A DNA stretch of 64,000 bases from Aquilaria yunnanensis (GCA_039654915.1 CM077599.1:77220001-77284000); one strand, 5' to 3'; counted from the stretch's first letter, positions 25,960 through 40,733 are shown. The notes: generated by a model from the letters alone, not told the origin. Made by a program: numbers and translations.

Positions 25960-28869
25960 TTAGTTCGCTTCACCCTTCAATTTCCTACGCCAGCGAGCCA
26001 AACTCAGGGCAACTGTGACATGTATTCCATCTATTGCTTTGTCAAGAAATTGGTAGTATTTGTGCCTCCAGGACTTTTTGATAGCTAAAGGACCACAAAT
26101 AGCCCAGAATCCCGCAACAAATCCCGGTGCAAGCCCTACATAGAACCATAGCATATAAAGACCCTTTCCATCTTTTTCATTTCCATCATCACCTTCAGGA
26201 TTATTATTGTCTGGAGTGGAACAGTTTCTCAACAATGGAGAGCCACAGAGGTACAAGTTACCCTCATAAATTGATGGGTCATTGAATGTCTGGAACTGGT
26301 TCGCTGAAGGAATCGGTCCTGACAGGTTGTTATGTGACAAGTTCAAATGGCTTAAGGCAGTCAAACTTGTAACGCTTGTAGGGATCGGTCCAGACAGACG
26401 GTTGAAAGAGAGATCAAGAGTTTCTAACAACCTTAAGCCCCCAATCTTCTCTGTTATGTTTCCTGTGAGTTGATTGTGAGACAAGTTGAGGGTACCCAAT
26501 CTGGAGAGATTTGTTATGCCTTCTGGCATCTCTCCTTTCAGATCATTTCCTGATAGGTCTATGATGTTTACTAGATCAAGTGTCAAAGTATACTTGAGTA
26601 TTCTTCCCTGGACATTCAACTCCATTTCATCCAACAAAAAAGCAGGCCAACCGGGACTTCTTGGGTTATAAGGCACCAAGGTACATAGACCTGTTAAATT
26701 GCCAACGCATGATGGGATCATCCCTGATAAATTATTGTGACCAAGGTCCAGGATATGGAGGGATGGAAGCTGGCATAGATTTTCAGGAATGGTTCCTGTG
26801 AAAGAGTTCCCTCGAAGACTCAATATGGACAAGGAAGGCATTGTCTCTCCGATCCATCTTGGAATGTTTCCATTGAACTGGTTATCCCCGAGACTAAGTT
26901 CGGACATGCCAGTGCAATTCTCTAAGGATGAGATATTCCCAATAAGGTTGTTGCTGGCCAATCTCAATATAGTAAGCCTAGGGAGCAAGCACAATGAATT
27001 TGGAATGCTTCCACTTAAATGGTTCTTGGATAGATCCAAAGCAAACAAATCCTGCAAGCCGTTCCACCTAGGAATCTTTCCTGTGAGGTTGTTGCTCGAA
27101 AGATACAAGATTTTCAAGCCTGTTAATTCACCAAGGGAAGCAGGGATACCACCATTCAGAGAGTTCTCAGAAAGGTCCAAGGATTCCAAAGTTTGCATTT
27201 GGAAACCAAGTGTTGTTGGGATTGGTCCTGAAAATAAGTTGCCTCTGAAAGAGAGAATGTTGACAGTAGAACAAAGGGGAAGTGGGCCTTCAAACAAGTT
27301 AAAACTTAGGTCCACAGCAAAAGAATCGGGTGCAAATTTCAGTAGCTTTGGAAGCTTTCCTCTTAGCTTGTTGTTGTGGAGGTCCAAATATCGAAGCTGT
27401 GGACTTATAAGCTTCCAGAACCAATCTGGTATTTCATCGTCGATGCCAACTTCAAAAAGTCCTATAAAAGTAAGTTGTATCTGGGTTTTGAGCCATGGAG
27501 GAAACATCGGATTCATTTGGCAATTACTTATCAAAATGGACTCGAGACTGAAACTTGGAACCCAATTTGCCCCAACATCCAAAGCCAGAGTCTTGTTCCA
27601 AGATGACAATGAGAAGTGCTTCAAATTTTTCAATTGATGGAAATGATATTCTGATATAACACCTCCCCAGTGATTGCCTTCAATAGATAATGTGACCATC
27701 CCTTCAAGTTGTCCTATGGCTACAGGAAGGATCCCACTCAGTTTGTTGATAGACAAGTCCAACACTTTCAAGTGTGAAAGGTTTCCAATGGATGCTGGAA
27801 GAGGGCCAGAAATCGAATTGTATGATAGATATAAAGACCTTAAGTTCTTAAGGTGGCCTAATGATTCAGGTAGCTGCCCATACAAGTTGTTGGACCATAG
27901 TTGCAGCTCTTCCATGCTAACGTTGCTACACCTGGTGAGGCTGTCAATGAATTTGGTTATGTCGCCACTCATATTATTCATTGAGAGGTCTAAACTTTGC
28001 AAATTGCAGAGATATTTCCATGGAATATTGTTTAGAGTGTTCTTTATTCCGGTATTTCCCAAGCTGAGGTAAGTGAGAGTACTAATATTCAGCAACCAAC
28101 TTGGAAGGGCGGAGTGCAAGTCATTGTCCTCGAGATTAAGGACTGAAAGAGAACTGAGATTCAAAACCGAGGGAGACTGAGGGAGGTCATGGAGATGGCA
28201 ACCAGGAAAATGCAATTCTTCAACAGAAGGCAGCATGCCAGTCACTTGCAGCCAACTAGTTGATGCTAAACTAAGATTCACATATCCTAAGTTCAGATAC
28301 TTCAATGAAGATAGCCTAGACAGCCAATTTAGATCAGCCACCCAAATGTTTGGATCGAATGGTTCAGAATCCGATGATGCTTGGAGATCAAGGTACAACA
28401 GGTTTGACAGGTTTCCAAGATGAGGTGGAAGCATCCCAGAAAAGGATGCAAGAGAGAGGTTAAGGTATCGTAGCCTCCTCATTGAACCTATGGAGCTTGC
28501 AATTCTACTGCCCTCAAAATTGTTGCAACTCAAATCCAAGTAAGTTAAGTGTTTCAAATCGAATAGCGAGGGGTTTATCTTACCCGTCAAGCTTGCAAGC
28601 TGATCATTCGAGTTTCTGAGATCAAGTTTGGTGACATGACCCGTCCGCTTGCTGCAGCTGACCCCTGACCATTTACAGCAGTCTCTGCCACGCCATGAGG
28701 AAAGCCTGCCAGTAGGATCTTCAAGACTTTGTTTGAAACTTTGAAGGATTTTTCTCTCAGCTTCAATGCAATCTGGTTTGAAATGGCTGGAGTTGGAATG
28801 GAGTTCATTGCTGTGAAGTATCGGAAATAAACAGAAAAAATGGACGAGGAACAGAAGAACAAGTGCCAT
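25960..28869 (-). CDS. LRR receptor-like protein (EIX2/Cf-type RLP)
   Basis: An intact single-exon gene for 969 residues starting at [12 protein letters not shown]. The frame stays open another 61 codons upstream, but only this Met begins a signal peptide (about residues 1-20). Next come the LRR N-cap ([23 protein letters not shown] at about 63-72), then about 25-30 extracellular LxxLxLxxNxLxGxIP repeats. These are interrupted by an island near [19 protein letters not shown], which is followed by a few final repeats, a C-cap with paired Cys, an acidic juxtamembrane stretch ([12 protein letters not shown]) and one membrane helix (about 907-931, with GxxxG-type GFVAGF). The cytosolic tail is short, basic and has no kinase. 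Such RLPs sense microbial or developmental signals and act with SOBIR1-type kinases; the ligand cannot be predicted. Confidence 0.93.
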   Translation of the reverse strand: MALVLLFLVHFFCLFPILHSNELHSNSSHFKPDCIEAERKILQSFKQSLEDPTGRLSSWRGRDCCKWSGVSCSKRTGHVTKLDLRNSNDQLASLTGKINPSLFDLKHLTYLDLSCNNFEGSRIASSIGSMRRLRYLNLSLASFSGMLPPHLGNLSNLLYLDLQASSDSEPFDPNIWVADLNWLSRLSSLKYLNLGYVNLSLASTSWLQVTGMLPSVEELHFPGCHLHDLPQSPSVLNLSSLSVLNLEDNDLHSALPSWLLNISTLTYLSLGNTGIKNTLNNIPWKYLCNLQSLDLSMNNMSGDITKFIDSLTRCSNVSMEELQLWSNNLYGQLPESLGHLKNLRSLYLSYNSISGPLPASIGNLSHLKVLDLSINKLSGILPVAIGQLEGMVTLSIEGNHWGGVISEYHFHQLKNLKHFSLSSWNKTLALDVGANWVPSFSLESILISNCQMNPMFPPWLKTQIQLTFIGLFEVGIDDEIPDWFWKLISPQLRYLDLHNNKLRGKLPKLLKFAPDSFAVDLSFNLFEGPLPLCSTVNILSFRGNLFSGPIPTTLGFQMQTLESLDLSENSLNGGIPASLGELTGLKILYLSSNNLTGKIPRWNGLQDLFALDLSKNHLSGSIPNSLCLLPRLTILRLASNNLIGNISSLENCTGMSELSLGDNQFNGNIPRWIGETMPSLSILSLRGNSFTGTIPENLCQLPSLHILDLGHNNLSGMIPSCVGNLTGLCTLVPYNPRSPGWPAFLLDEMELNVQGRILKYTLTLDLVNIIDLSGNDLKGEMPEGITNLSRLGTLNLSHNQLTGNITEKIGGLRLLETLDLSFNRLSGPIPTSVTSLTALSHLNLSHNNLSGPIPSANQFQTFNDPSIYEGNLYLCGSPLLRNCSTPDNNNPEGDDGNEKDGKGLYMLWFYVGLAPGFVAGFWAICGPLAIKKSWRHKYYQFLDKAIDGIHVTVALSLARWRRKLKGEAN

Positions 28870-29348
28870 AGTCGTCTTACAAATCAATCCTTCTGGCCTG
28901 TGAAGAGACAGGTCTTTATAGATAAGTAAAGAGCGTATGGGACAGGCAAAGTTGGCATCAGCGTATGACATGGCAAAGAAATTGTTGGTACGTCTCTTTT
29001 CTTTTTCTTGGGCTTCGAATTCACATTGCCAACAGTAAATTTTTCTGACCAAGAATAACTAAGCTTATGAAATTAGAAGATTTCTTTTTTCTTTCATTCA
29101 TTAACATTTTTTTTTCTGTTAGATCTTTCATCAAGATTAATTTGCTAGCTGAGCTTAATTAAGTTGGTTTTTACTTTTCCTCTTGATATTACTACTAGTT
29201 AATCTAACTGTCGCCTAAGAAATTTGTTTTTAGCTTGTTAAGAAGATTTTGTTTTTGGAATTATATCAAACCATCAAGGAGCGATAACTTTTTTTTCCTT
29301 CTTTTTTCCTTTTCGGTCTCGGTTCCTCCAAACCAATTTGAAACTTAT
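28870..29348 (-). promoter_or_regulatory. Upstream region of the RLP gene
   Basis: 5' leader and promoter of the RLP. The open frame extends through the first 180 bp without a likely start (an in-frame ATG at 28971 would bury the signal peptide). No TATA box was pinned down. Confidence 0.35.
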
Positions 29349-29692
29349 TGGATTAATTAAAACTTACCCCTTTAGATTTAAGTGATTTTACACTTTATGC
29401 CACATGTTCCAGAAATATACATTTTATCATCTATTTTTTTTATAGTCTCACTAAAAATTTTGAAATTTTAATTTAAACTGTATGGTAGTAATCTTTTAGT
29501 AATTTTAATCTATATGGTACTTTTTCAAATTTAATAGATATTTTAAATTATCAATTTTTTATGTAAATGTAAAATAGTTTTTTAACAAGGTAAAGTGTAA
29601 TGCAAGAGACAAAGTGAATATTTTTTAAATAGAAGAGCATAAAGCGTAATATCACCTAAATATTGGGGAGCAAGTTGTAATTAATCCAAACT
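29349..29692. mobile_element. MITE with GGATTAATTA-type inverted ends
   Basis: The left end GGATTAATTAAAACTTACCCC pairs with the inverse of the right end (GGATTAATTACAACTTGCTCC), and matching continues inward through TTACACTTTATGC. Non-coding, about 344 bp. The interior words match the elements at 5113-5506 and 47063-47742. Confidence 0.65.
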
Positions 29693-30189
29693 TATTTATG
29701 TTTTACAATTTCAGGATTCAAAGGACAATTTTGGGATAAAAATCTATTGCGGCCTTCCATTCCAGCATAAAACTAGCCCCGACCAGCAGTAGAGACATAT
29801 TTGCAAAACGGAAAATAGTTTAGCCAAATGTACCGAATATGTTAGGGCACCTCTTGGATAACATAAAACAATCTCAGGCATTCAAAGGAGTTTTGGGGTT
29901 AGACTTGACAATATCAGCAGTTATTTCACGGGCAACTTTTTTTGTTGATGTTAAGGCCAAGGAGCCAATTATGAAAATGTGATGCAATTTTTTTTTTAGC
30001 TCAAAATATCATTGAAAGAGGAGATATTAGTCTACATTATACAAAACCCAGATTTTAAACTGCTGCCGGGTATAACAAATGGTGGGAATCATGCAAATGA
30101 GCCAACAGATTCATCAGCGTCATGCAGCAGTTTGAATGGAGAGAAAAAAAGGTGAACATAGCTTTCTGAAACTATTTTTGTCGATAGAA
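29693..30189. other. Intergenic DNA
   Basis: No gene or repeat boundary recognised between the MITE and the CACTA element. Confidence 0.4.
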
Positions 30190-30204
30190 CGTCACTACTA
30201 AAAA

Positions 30205-30690
30205 AAGCCCAATTTCCAACGGCTTCTGTTGGAAATTTAAGAGTTTCCAACACAAAATCATTGGAAATGAGGCCATAGGAAATCAACGCATTGGAAGTCC
30301 AGATTCCAACGGCCCAGCTAATAGCCGTTGGAAATTCCAACTTTCAGCCGTTGGAAATTTCCAACGGCTATTAATTTTTTTTTCCACATTTCAACTGCCT
30401 TGGCAGTTGGAAATTTTGCAAGATTTCCAACTACTTGGGCCGTTGGAAAATTTTCCAACTGCCTGGGCAGTTGGAAATTTTGTAAGATTTCCGACTACTT
30501 GGGCCGTTAGAAATTTTTCTAACTGCCTGGGCAATTGGAAAATTTTCAAGATTTCTAACTGCTTTGCCTGTTGGAAATTTTTCTAACTACCTGGGCTATT
30601 GGAAAGTAGGTTATTTAAAATTTTTTTCCCACACTGTTTATTCCAATACTTTTCTTTAAATGTCAAACGGCTTAGGCGGTTGGAAATTAT
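30205..30690. repeat. Left subterminal repeat array of the CACTA element
   Basis: More than ten copies of (G/C)xCNGTTGGAAATTTT and its complement TTTCCAACxGCC, in both orientations, spaced tens of bases apart. This matches the subterminal regions that En/Spm transposases bind. Confidence 0.85.
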
Positions 30691-30895
30691 TATATCGTAT
30701 GAAGTCAAATATTGAACTGATATTACATAAATGTAGTTATAATAAAAAAAACATACATAATTAAAATTACAAAGTCATTACATAAATATAGTATAAATCC
30801 ACATAAAAACATACATAATTGAAATTACATAGTTCCATTCTCCTAATAAGTGTTTGTTTGTTGATAAACACACAAAGTAGCATGATATACCTGAT

Positions 30896-32533
30896 CTAGT
30901 CTTCATCCAATCCCGAGACATCTATATCATCTTCAGCATGCGCAGGCGGAGTAATTCCAACTTGTTTACATATGTACTCCAACTCAGCTCGTTGTCTCCT
31001 CTTAAGACGCTTTAACTTTCGCTCATAATACGATGTTTGTTGTGCGGTATGCTTCGCCACCACGTGCTCTACTTTTTCAATGAACTCCAACGTCTGAGTG
31101 GTATCAACATGTGCTACAGGAGTATTCCCCGGTCGTCGTCATCCAAGCACAACATGTTGTTTTGATCCAAGACCAAATACAAGTCATTTCTTCCTGCCAC
31201 CAGCAGCTGCACTCATTATAGCAACTTCATCAATGTCATGTGCGCCTCCTTCCTCATCCATTTGCTGTGTTTGTTCCTCGATCTCAGCAGTTATCTTTGC
31301 CTTCATAAGGAAAAGATAGTTTATTAGTAAGTCTATAATTAATGGTATGTAAAATGTTAATTTTATATAGCATGATAATTACCGCCACTTCTTCAGTCTA
31401 CCTGTTGACGTATTCCCCGCTCTTTTTCTTATGAGTTTGCTGTATGACCTTGAACAAGGCAAAGTCCCTCTTCTCCGGATCTTTTTCATGCTACATTGGT
31501 TGTTAGTAAGATTAATGTTATTACACCATAAATGAGTTGAATTATGTGTAAAAGAGGTTCATAATTTTACCATTCGCTCTCGGTGTTCAGTAATTGAAAT
31601 AGAGCCTTCTGCATAAGTTGCACTGCATCCACCAGTCGAGTTAGAGGACTGCAATGATGATGCTTGCATTGTCTTACCCATCACCGATCGTTTGTTAAAC
31701 TCCGTTGAAGCCCACCATTCCTCCATTTCTGCATACTATGTGTCGGTCATAAATGATGCCCTTGCTCGCCGTTTGGCAGGATTTTTCTTGCGGCGGATGT
31801 CACCCAGCATCGATCGGTATTGATTAGCCGCCATCATATGCTAAACGCAATAAACCTCATTATGGTGGGATGGATCCCACTCACATAATCCCTAGACATA
31901 AAATAAAATATAAGGAGTCGAATAGTTGCCAACATGATTGTTAAAGTTAAAAATGTGAAAACAAAGTACAAACCTCAAATACACGCCACCACGCTTGAAT
32001 ATCTGTTGGGCTCGCGCTGGTCCAATCATGATGTCCTTTGAAGTGTGTGGTGAAGCATCTAGTCACCAACCGTGTTGCTCTTAATAGAAGGAATCTACAT
32101 GGAGTGCATGTTCCAACACAATAAATATTGTTTTGCATGGCACTAAACGTACTGCATGTAACATAAACTATTATGGTTGAAAATGTTACATTACTTACGT
32201 GTTACTGTGAGGTGTAATCTGTAAGCGCGCCTGAATCGGGGCTTGGGATACCACTGACTAGCCAATGGAATTTCCAACCTCGGGTAAAACTACTAGGGCT
32301 GGAGTAGATCAACTAGCACTATGGCCGACTGGAGAAATGCGAATATCACCTGTACGATGGGTAGGATGTGGAACAACATCTTATTCTATTGAGGGCTGTG
32401 AAGCTGAATGTCGGGAATGCGATTGACCTACCCTTTCATGTATGGCAATTGGTTCTGTTAACACTTCTTTGAATTGTTGAAATATGCTTTTCCTTCGGCG
32501 ATGTGTATACGTCGCATCTCCTTTAGATGGCAT
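30896..32533 (-). pseudogene. Second CACTA gene, Transposase_24-like, degenerate
   Basis: A likely start at 32531-32533 reads MPSKGDATYTHRRRKSIFQQ. Further along come EWWASTEFNKRSVMGKTMQ and SITEHRERM, typical of plant Transposase_24 (Ptta/En/Spm) proteins. The C-terminal end has a basic coiled-coil stretch (RKLKRLKRRQRAELEYI) and an acidic tail ending near 30896. Several in-frame stops and probable introns interrupt it. In En/Spm-type elements the second protein is the DNA-binding partner of the TNP2-type transposase. Confidence 0.7.
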
Positions 32534-32702
32534 CTGCAATTTTTTTAAAAACCATACAACATTTTATAAATGCAAATTATGGGAAATAGTATTGCTATTT
32601 CCACCACACATATCACAGTCATTTTGGACTTAGTATTTACATATGAAAAGTTATTCCACGTTCACATTACATTTTAGAAGTAATTGCACATTTACAGTAC
32701 AG

Positions 32703-35700
32703 TCAATGGACGTCATCATCCTCAGATTGTGCCTCTAAATCGCCATTCTCAGTATCTCCATATTCAAATTCATCTTCTTTATCACTTGCTTCAAGGGACT
32801 CCTCTTCCTCAAATTCATTGTCATGTTGCAAAGTTTTTTCCTTGATTTCTTCATCATCTTCTATAGCTTCCCTCATACATGTTTCAGCTAAATTGTCAAT
32901 TGGGTCATCCATAATTATGGGTGGATTGTTCACACCGCCTAATAATTCTTCCTAAAATGCATCATCGACGTCATTAACATTATAATGAACGATGTGTCTA
33001 GGTTTGATTTTCAAAATGACTAACCACCCTGTTTTTTCATGTTACTTTGTTGGGTAAGGGATGTAGTAAACTTGATCAGCTTAGGAGGCAAGAATGAATG
33101 AGTCAAACTTCCCATATCGGCGACCATCACGAACCTCAACTATACCATATTGTTTATGAACCCGAATTCCATGATCTGGAGTAGGGTCAAACCATGCACA
33201 CCTAAACAATATAACATTTTTTTGTGGTCATCCAGGATATTCAAGTTGAATGATTTCTTCTAACACCCCATAAAAATCACATTTAACCTCACTTGATTCG
33301 GAAGTCCTTATACATACTCCACTGTTAAATGTTGATTTGTCGCAATCCTAGTCGCTAATGTGGAACTTGTACCCATTTATGAAATAAACAAGCCAAGTCT
33401 CAATACAACGTGATGGCCCGCATCCAATATCTCACAAGAAGTGGTCTGTGATACTGTTACGCACATCATTCACCTAGTTACATATATCAATAATATGAAT
33501 ATGTCTTTCCCGTGAAAAGCAAAATATGGCTAAAATTTAAGTGTAGGTAACTTACATAGTTTCTAAGCCATGTAGCAAAGTTATTCTCAATATAGACATC
33601 CAAGTTTGACATTGTTATATTGGGTGCATGCATACGCACTTCATCAATAAACAAACTACAAGATATAGATAGAGGTCGAAGGAGCATAAACTTGATGAGT
33701 AGAGTATATAAAGAAAAAAAAGTATTATTATTATAGTAAAGTATATAAAAAAAATATAAGTTATGGCACTTACTCGAGGTACGGCTTCACCTCCTTACAA
33801 TTCAATAAGACATGTGCAATAACGACCCTCAATTCATTATCATCAAGATATTGATATCTTGAAACATCATATAGACGACTCAGGTATCTAAAGATAGACC
33901 ATACCGATTCATCATATTGTCCTGGTTCGCCATCATCATTACGAGGTACTCTAGTTGCCATATGTGGAATGTGAGATTCAAAGTAGTGAGAGAAAAATGT
34001 TGAGGTCTCCTCAATTAAATAGGCTTCACAAATTGAACCCTCTACATGAGCCTTATTTGATACCTTCATTTTGAGGTCATGCATACAATGCTCAAATTTG
34101 TACATCCACCTATACTAAACGGGACTTCCAACCCTTGCTTCGTAAGGAAGGTGAACCAGCAAATGTTCCATCGAATCGAAAAAAGCAAGTGAAAAAATTC
34201 TTTCAAACTTGCAGAGTATGACAGGAATATTAGTTTCCAACACGACCATGTGATTTACATCTAACTCTGGAAAGCATGAATCTCAGAATAATTGACTTAA
34301 CTTTGTCAACAGTTTCTATATATTTTCAAGTATCGCTTCAAGGGCTATTGGGAGGAGCCTCTGCATCATTATATGACAATCATGGCTGTTCATACCAGAC
34401 ATATGACTTACATTACTATCAACACACCTTCCAAGGTTCGATGCATAGCCATCTGGGAGTCTAAGTGTTTTCACCCAATTGAGCACATCAGATCTCTGAT
34501 GTGTGTTTAGCGTAAAAGTTGCTTTAGGTTTGAATGCTTGACCATCGACTTAAGGAATTAAATTTAGTTCTGATCGACTGCATAGCATCTCAATGTCTTT
34601 ACGAGCCTTCACGTTGTCTTTAGTTTTATTTCTCATATCCATCACTGTATTCCATATATTGTTAAACACATTCTTCTCTATATGCATCACATCCAAATTA
34701 TGGCGGATTAAATTATTCTTCCAGTAAGGCAACTCCCAGAAAATACTTCGTTTTGTCCAATTATGAGTTCTACCATAACCTGGTATGGTTAAAACCTCTC
34801 CATTATGAACTACATATGGCAAATTTGAGATACGTTCAAATATTATTTCAGGTGGAAGACACTCCGGAGGCAATGATTTCTCAACTTTTCCTTTCTTAAA
34901 GGCAACTCTGTTTCTTCTATATGGGTGATCCAACTCAAGAAATTGCCGATAACAATCAAATAAGGAAGTTTTCCTCCCGTGCTCAAGCTGGAAGGCTTTA
35001 CTATCCTCCATGCAAATAGGACAAGATCCTATTGAAACTCGGAGTTGAAAATTCTGTTTAAGTGAAACATCCCATGTTTGGACACCATCCTCCTATAACT
35101 GCTTCAATTCATCAATAAGAGGTTGTAAATACACATCAATATTCTGAGTGGACTCCGAGGGCCCGGTATCAATGCAGTCAAAAACATATGTGGTTTCTTC
35201 ATACACATCCACGGTGGCAAATTATACGGAGTAACGATAACTGGCAAGTATGAATATTGTTTACCAGAGTTTCCAAACGGAACAAAACCACCAGAACAAA
35301 CTTCAAGGCGAACATTTTGGGGCTCCACGGCAAACCACGGGTATGTGGAATCAAAATGTTTCTATGCTTCCTCATCTGAATGATGTTTTAAAACATTTGG
35401 CTTGAATTGATGCTCACTGTGCCACCTCATGTGCTCTGCAGTTAAAAGTGAAGCATATAGTCGCTGAAGGCGATGAGTTAGTGGTAAATGGTGTGCAGAC
35501 TTTCTTGCTCTATCTTTATTCCGTCCAGCTTTTCTCGGCTTAAACCGAGATTCACCACAAAACTTGTAGTGTGTAGCATCTTTATCATTATTCCAAAACA
35601 ACATGCAGTCGTTAACACAAGTATCAATTTTAAGATGTGCAAGACCTAGTTGTGAAACTAATTTCTTCGTTTCATACCAATTGGACGGCATCTTACTATC

Positions 35701-36300
35701 ACTTGGTTGTGTTTCTTTCATTAATTCTGCAATATCATCATAACACCCTCTTGGTATGTGATATTTTGCTTTAAGGTTTGACAAATGAACTGCAGCAGAT
35801 AGCTCAGAATGCATATTACATCCATCCCAAAGAAGTGTAGTCGCCGAGTACAATAAATCGGAAAACTGTCTAAAACCTTCATTAGGTTGTTCATCGACTT
35901 CAGTGAAATTCTTGATGGGAACTTGGTCCCACTGCATTAAATACCATTCGAGCATTTGGGTTTACATGTGAACTATATACTCAACATGCTCATACCAATC
36001 ACAATTATCAAACGGCTTATACGGAGAGTCATTAAACGGCTCCCCATGAGCTGTCCAGTTGATGTAATAAGGCATGAAATCCCATTTGTATAGATGAATT
36101 CTAATGTCATCACAATCCTTAAACCTCAAATTTTTACATCTCCTACACGGGCAACGTATTTTGTTTCCATCCATATGACTTGGGTTATTACAAGCAAATG
36201 TTATGAACTGCTCAACCTCTGTCTCCTACTCCTCTTTGTACCCAACTCGCTCAAGTAAATAATGACTACTATACATTCAATTACGTTCTTGTTCTGTGGA
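32703..36300 (-). pseudogene. TNP2-type CACTA transposase gene, degenerate
   Basis: Read 5' to 3' on the minus strand. A Transpos_assoc domain contains GNKIRCPCRRCKNLRF (about 36150). The Transposase_21/tnp2 core contains LLWDGCNMHSELSAAVHLSN, DVMHIEKNVFNNIW and LPYWKNNLIRHNL. A DUF4218 region follows (about 33770-34130), then DUF4216 (IVEVRDGRRYGKF near 33110) and an acidic tail. At least eight in-frame stops and one frameshift near 35170 break the frame. Several stops fall at positions that are Trp in intact relatives (near 36265, 35366 and 35095) or at Gln positions. It was the catalytic DDE/D transposase but cannot be made from this copy. Confidence 0.88.
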
Positions 36301-36677
36301 GTCCTACTAATGAAAATTATATATTTACCTTTATGACATATACAAAAGCATGAACATATAAAATTAATTCTGTAAATTAAATCATATTAAAAATTAAATC
36401 CACGAATCGCATATATCAATAGCCAACATATTATTATTAATTGCATGCATTAATATTTCACTTAATCTAAACAATGTCAGTTAAAACTAACAATGCGTAT
36501 TTACTATTTACAGTTTAGATAAGGTTAATAGTACTTAGGTTTAAGGTTTAGGTTTTAGGGGAATTCAATTAGAATTCATCAATAAAGGCTGTTAGAACAT
36601 ATGGGTTTAGGGTTTTTATTTAAGGTTTACTGTTAATACTTAATAGGATGAACGTTTCCATATTTTATCCATATAAT

Positions 36678-36723
36678 AATAATAATAATAATAATAATTA
36701 TTATTATTATTATTATTATTATT
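36678..36723. repeat. (AAT)n(ATT)n self-complementary microsatellite
   Basis: AAT units pass into ATT units, as at 341-391. It lies in the non-coding leader half of the CACTA element. Confidence 0.9.
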
Positions 36724-37499
36724 GACATATATTATATTCAAGGTCAAACTTAATCAAACAAACTTATTTAAATATAAATATTTTGTACCTTTATATTAAT
36801 TCCAAAACTTAAAACATTGTAACAATAAATCCAATTAAACATTGTTAGTTAAACTAACAATGTACTAATTTCACACATAAATATACTACCCAATTAAACA
36901 ATTGACTTAAAACTAATTATTTTCTTTTTTTAAATTTATCCCAAAAATAAGAAAAAAAGTAACAAAATGGACAAAAATTCAAAATTGTAATGGGTAACCT
37001 CAAGACTTCACATTCAATCATCAACAACTACAAATCACATACATTTCACATATTTCAAACTAAATTAACATTACATAATCTGGATTTTAAGTATTTTTCA
37101 GAAAAAAATTAAAAAACTGAAAAAAATACGTATTAAACCAACTTACCTCAAATCTGAAATTTTACTTCCTTTAAATGCGTGGGAATGCCTTGCAATCTGG
37201 CATAACAAGTAAAATCTTCAACCCATTATCATTATTAAACATCAAAATATGAAAATCCACAAAAAAAAAGTGAACCGAAAACGGAAAAAAAAACCAAAAC
37301 TAACCTACAGATCTACAACAATGACACCAGATCTAACAATGGCGATCTCGATATAGGGATGAAGCTGCCGTGGGAGACGATAGGAATGTGAAGTGTGTGC
37401 GTGTAGGACGAAGGGAACTGAAGAGAAAAGACAGAGATGAAGAAGAACTTCAGGATGACGAACTGAAGACGATATGGGCTAGGGGCGATTTAAATTGAT

Positions 37500-38010
37500 A
37501 GTTTCCAACGGCCAAGGCTATTGGAAAAAAATTTCAAAACAGTGCGTTTAAGGTAATGACTTTCCAACAGTCAAAGCCGTTGGTAATGGGAAAATATCTT
37601 AATTATTTTCCAACAGTCTAAGCCGTTGGAAACCTAAAAATTACAAACATTAAAATCCAAGTATTTTCCAATGGCTTAAACCGTTGGAAATAATAAAACA
37701 GCATTACTTAAAAACTAGTTCCAATGGCTACCGTTGGAAATAGTGACTTTAATTTCCCATTTGAAACATGTATTTTCCAATGGCTTAAGAATAAAACAAC
37801 ATTACTAATAAATTAGCTCCAACGGCTTTAGCTGTTGGAAATAGTTACTGCCAATTTCCCACCTGAAATGCATATTTTTCAACGGTTTAAGCCATTGGAA
37901 ATATTATATACATGCCTCATAATTGAATTTCGTAATGGTTCCAACGGTTAAGCCGTTGGAAAAGTGTTTGTCTTTCCTCCAACGGCCAAAATATGCCGTT
38001 GGAAAAAATG
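37500..38010. repeat. Right subterminal repeat array of the CACTA element
   Basis: Repeated TTTCCAACGGCxxxAGCCGTTGGAAA palindromic units, the mirror of the array at the other end. Confidence 0.85.
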
Positions 38011-39625
38011 ATTTTTTTAGTAGTGCGTGATATTTTTAATTTAGAGAATTGTAACGAGAAATAATTTAACTAAATAAAAGAATTAATCCCTAAAACAACT
38101 GAACATCACTACAAGAGAGATGTGGATTTCCAACTGAGGCAAGTGATTAAATGTCAATCACTCTTTAATCACAATTCATTAGGGTTCCTAAGAAACTAGG
38201 TGAGCAACTAAAACTTTTAGTCACCTAAAATTAGTCACTACCTTGTCATCCCTTAGTAGAAAATAGTTCCTACTCATTCGTTCTTCAATGGCTACTTTTA
38301 CTTTAGCCACCTTTAGTTGCCCTTATGACAAAAAGCTAGTATAGTCTTCATCTCCTTCTTCTTCATTCCCTCATTTATGATATTTGTCTTTTTTTCCACT
38401 CCACGTCCAGAATCATTAGTTTCTACTAATTTGTTATAGTATTTTTTTTTTCATCTAAAAAGATAAATTGACTTAGTATAGAGGTAAATTTTTATTTGGA
38501 TTCATTATTTTGGAGTAAATGACATAAATCTTGGTGTTGTGAAACAAATGAGGTGTTTGTCAATGATTTCAATCTAGTAAAAAATGGTATGTACATATAA
38601 TAACTATAAGGATATGTAGCTATTATATGTACATAATAGGTCTTGCTCGAAAACCATGATTGTTTGAATAAATTTTAATTACATTAAACCTCATTCCTTT
38701 AATACTAGATTTGAGATATTTGTCTAAAAAAACGGTGTATTCCAAAGAACTAAGGTGATATGCAGTCAAGATTTTTTTAGACCATTAAAATAAATGACAA
38801 TAAAAAAAATACAATTTAGTTTTTTCATTTTTAAGTAGGCTAGAGTCATTCCTTGTAGGAGTTGTTTAAGATATGGTTGGATACTCACCACTTCATGAAA
38901 ATTGTTGAAATGATAATGTAAATGTTATTGATTTATAATTATTGATATTTATATCACTAATTAAATATATGTAATTTTCATTTGTAGAAAAGAAGAGTAT
39001 GGCTGAGGGATAGGGATGTGAATGAATGTACAAGCGAATAATGATAGATGAATACATGAATTTAGATTTTGTAGCAACTATAGAAAATTTGTTAGGAACT
39101 GTATGTAACAATCCTATGGAATTGATAAATATCCATGCTGGCAATGTTGAAACATACATTATCATGATCAAATTAAAGCTTGAATGTATTTGCTTCAATA
39201 TGAATTGGTGGATAACTATTATATTTGGTATTGTCATTATGAGTGATTTGGTTATGGAATTTCATAATTATCATGTGGGTGAAACATCAAATTCATTGGC
39301 AACAAGAACTCTTTCTAATAGAGATTATATCTCTTGCTTCAGTCGACATTTTATCCACCCCTAGTCGGGTTGTATCAACCACCATTAGTATTGCAGCCTT
39401 GCATTCCTTATACCCCTGGATGTCTTAGCAGACTCTGCCTGAAGTACCATACTTGAGACACAGGATATGCCAGTCAAGCTTGAGGCTAAGTGCAAGTAAT
39501 AGATTCAGGATCATGACTTTGACTAGCATAGGGCTGAGGGCAGTCATGATGAGGATAGTTTGGATGATTTCATCCTGTTTATTTAGGTGTTTATATAATT
39601 TATTTTACTTTATCACTTTACATTA

Positions 39626-40733
<1,108 letters not shown>

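Larger units (their letters stand above)
30193..38025 (-). mobile_element. CACTA (En/Spm-type) DNA transposon, 7.8 kb
   Basis: The ends are perfect 14-bp inverted repeats, CACTACTAAAAAAA at 30193 and its inverse ending at 38025. The 3-bp target duplication CGT (30190-30192 and 38026-38028) is exactly what CACTA elements make. Both ends carry dense subterminal copies of a palindromic word built on TTTCCAACGGC / GCCGTTGGAAA (about 30205-30690 and 37500-38010), the expected transposase-binding array. Inside, on the minus strand, are a TNP2-like transposase region and a second Transposase_24-like gene. Both are broken by stops, so the element is not autonomous, though its ends look competent. Confidence 0.93.

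Noticed and set aside
26789..27637. 282-codon plus-strand frame
   Set aside because: It lies antisense to the LRR repeats of the RLP gene; repetitive LRR codons leave the opposite strand open. Its translation has no family features.
28870..29052. 61-codon N-terminal extension of the RLP
   Set aside because: It starts without an ATG or at an ATG that would place the signal peptide inside the protein; MALVLLFL is the natural start.
30193..38025. CRISPR-like array from the repeated GCCGTTGGAAA words
   Set aside because: This is plant DNA; the repeats are in both orientations, irregularly spaced and confined to the ends of a CACTA element.
39026..39364. 112-codon plus-strand frame
   Set aside because: No recognisable motif and it sits in transposon-derived DNA; not listed as a gene.
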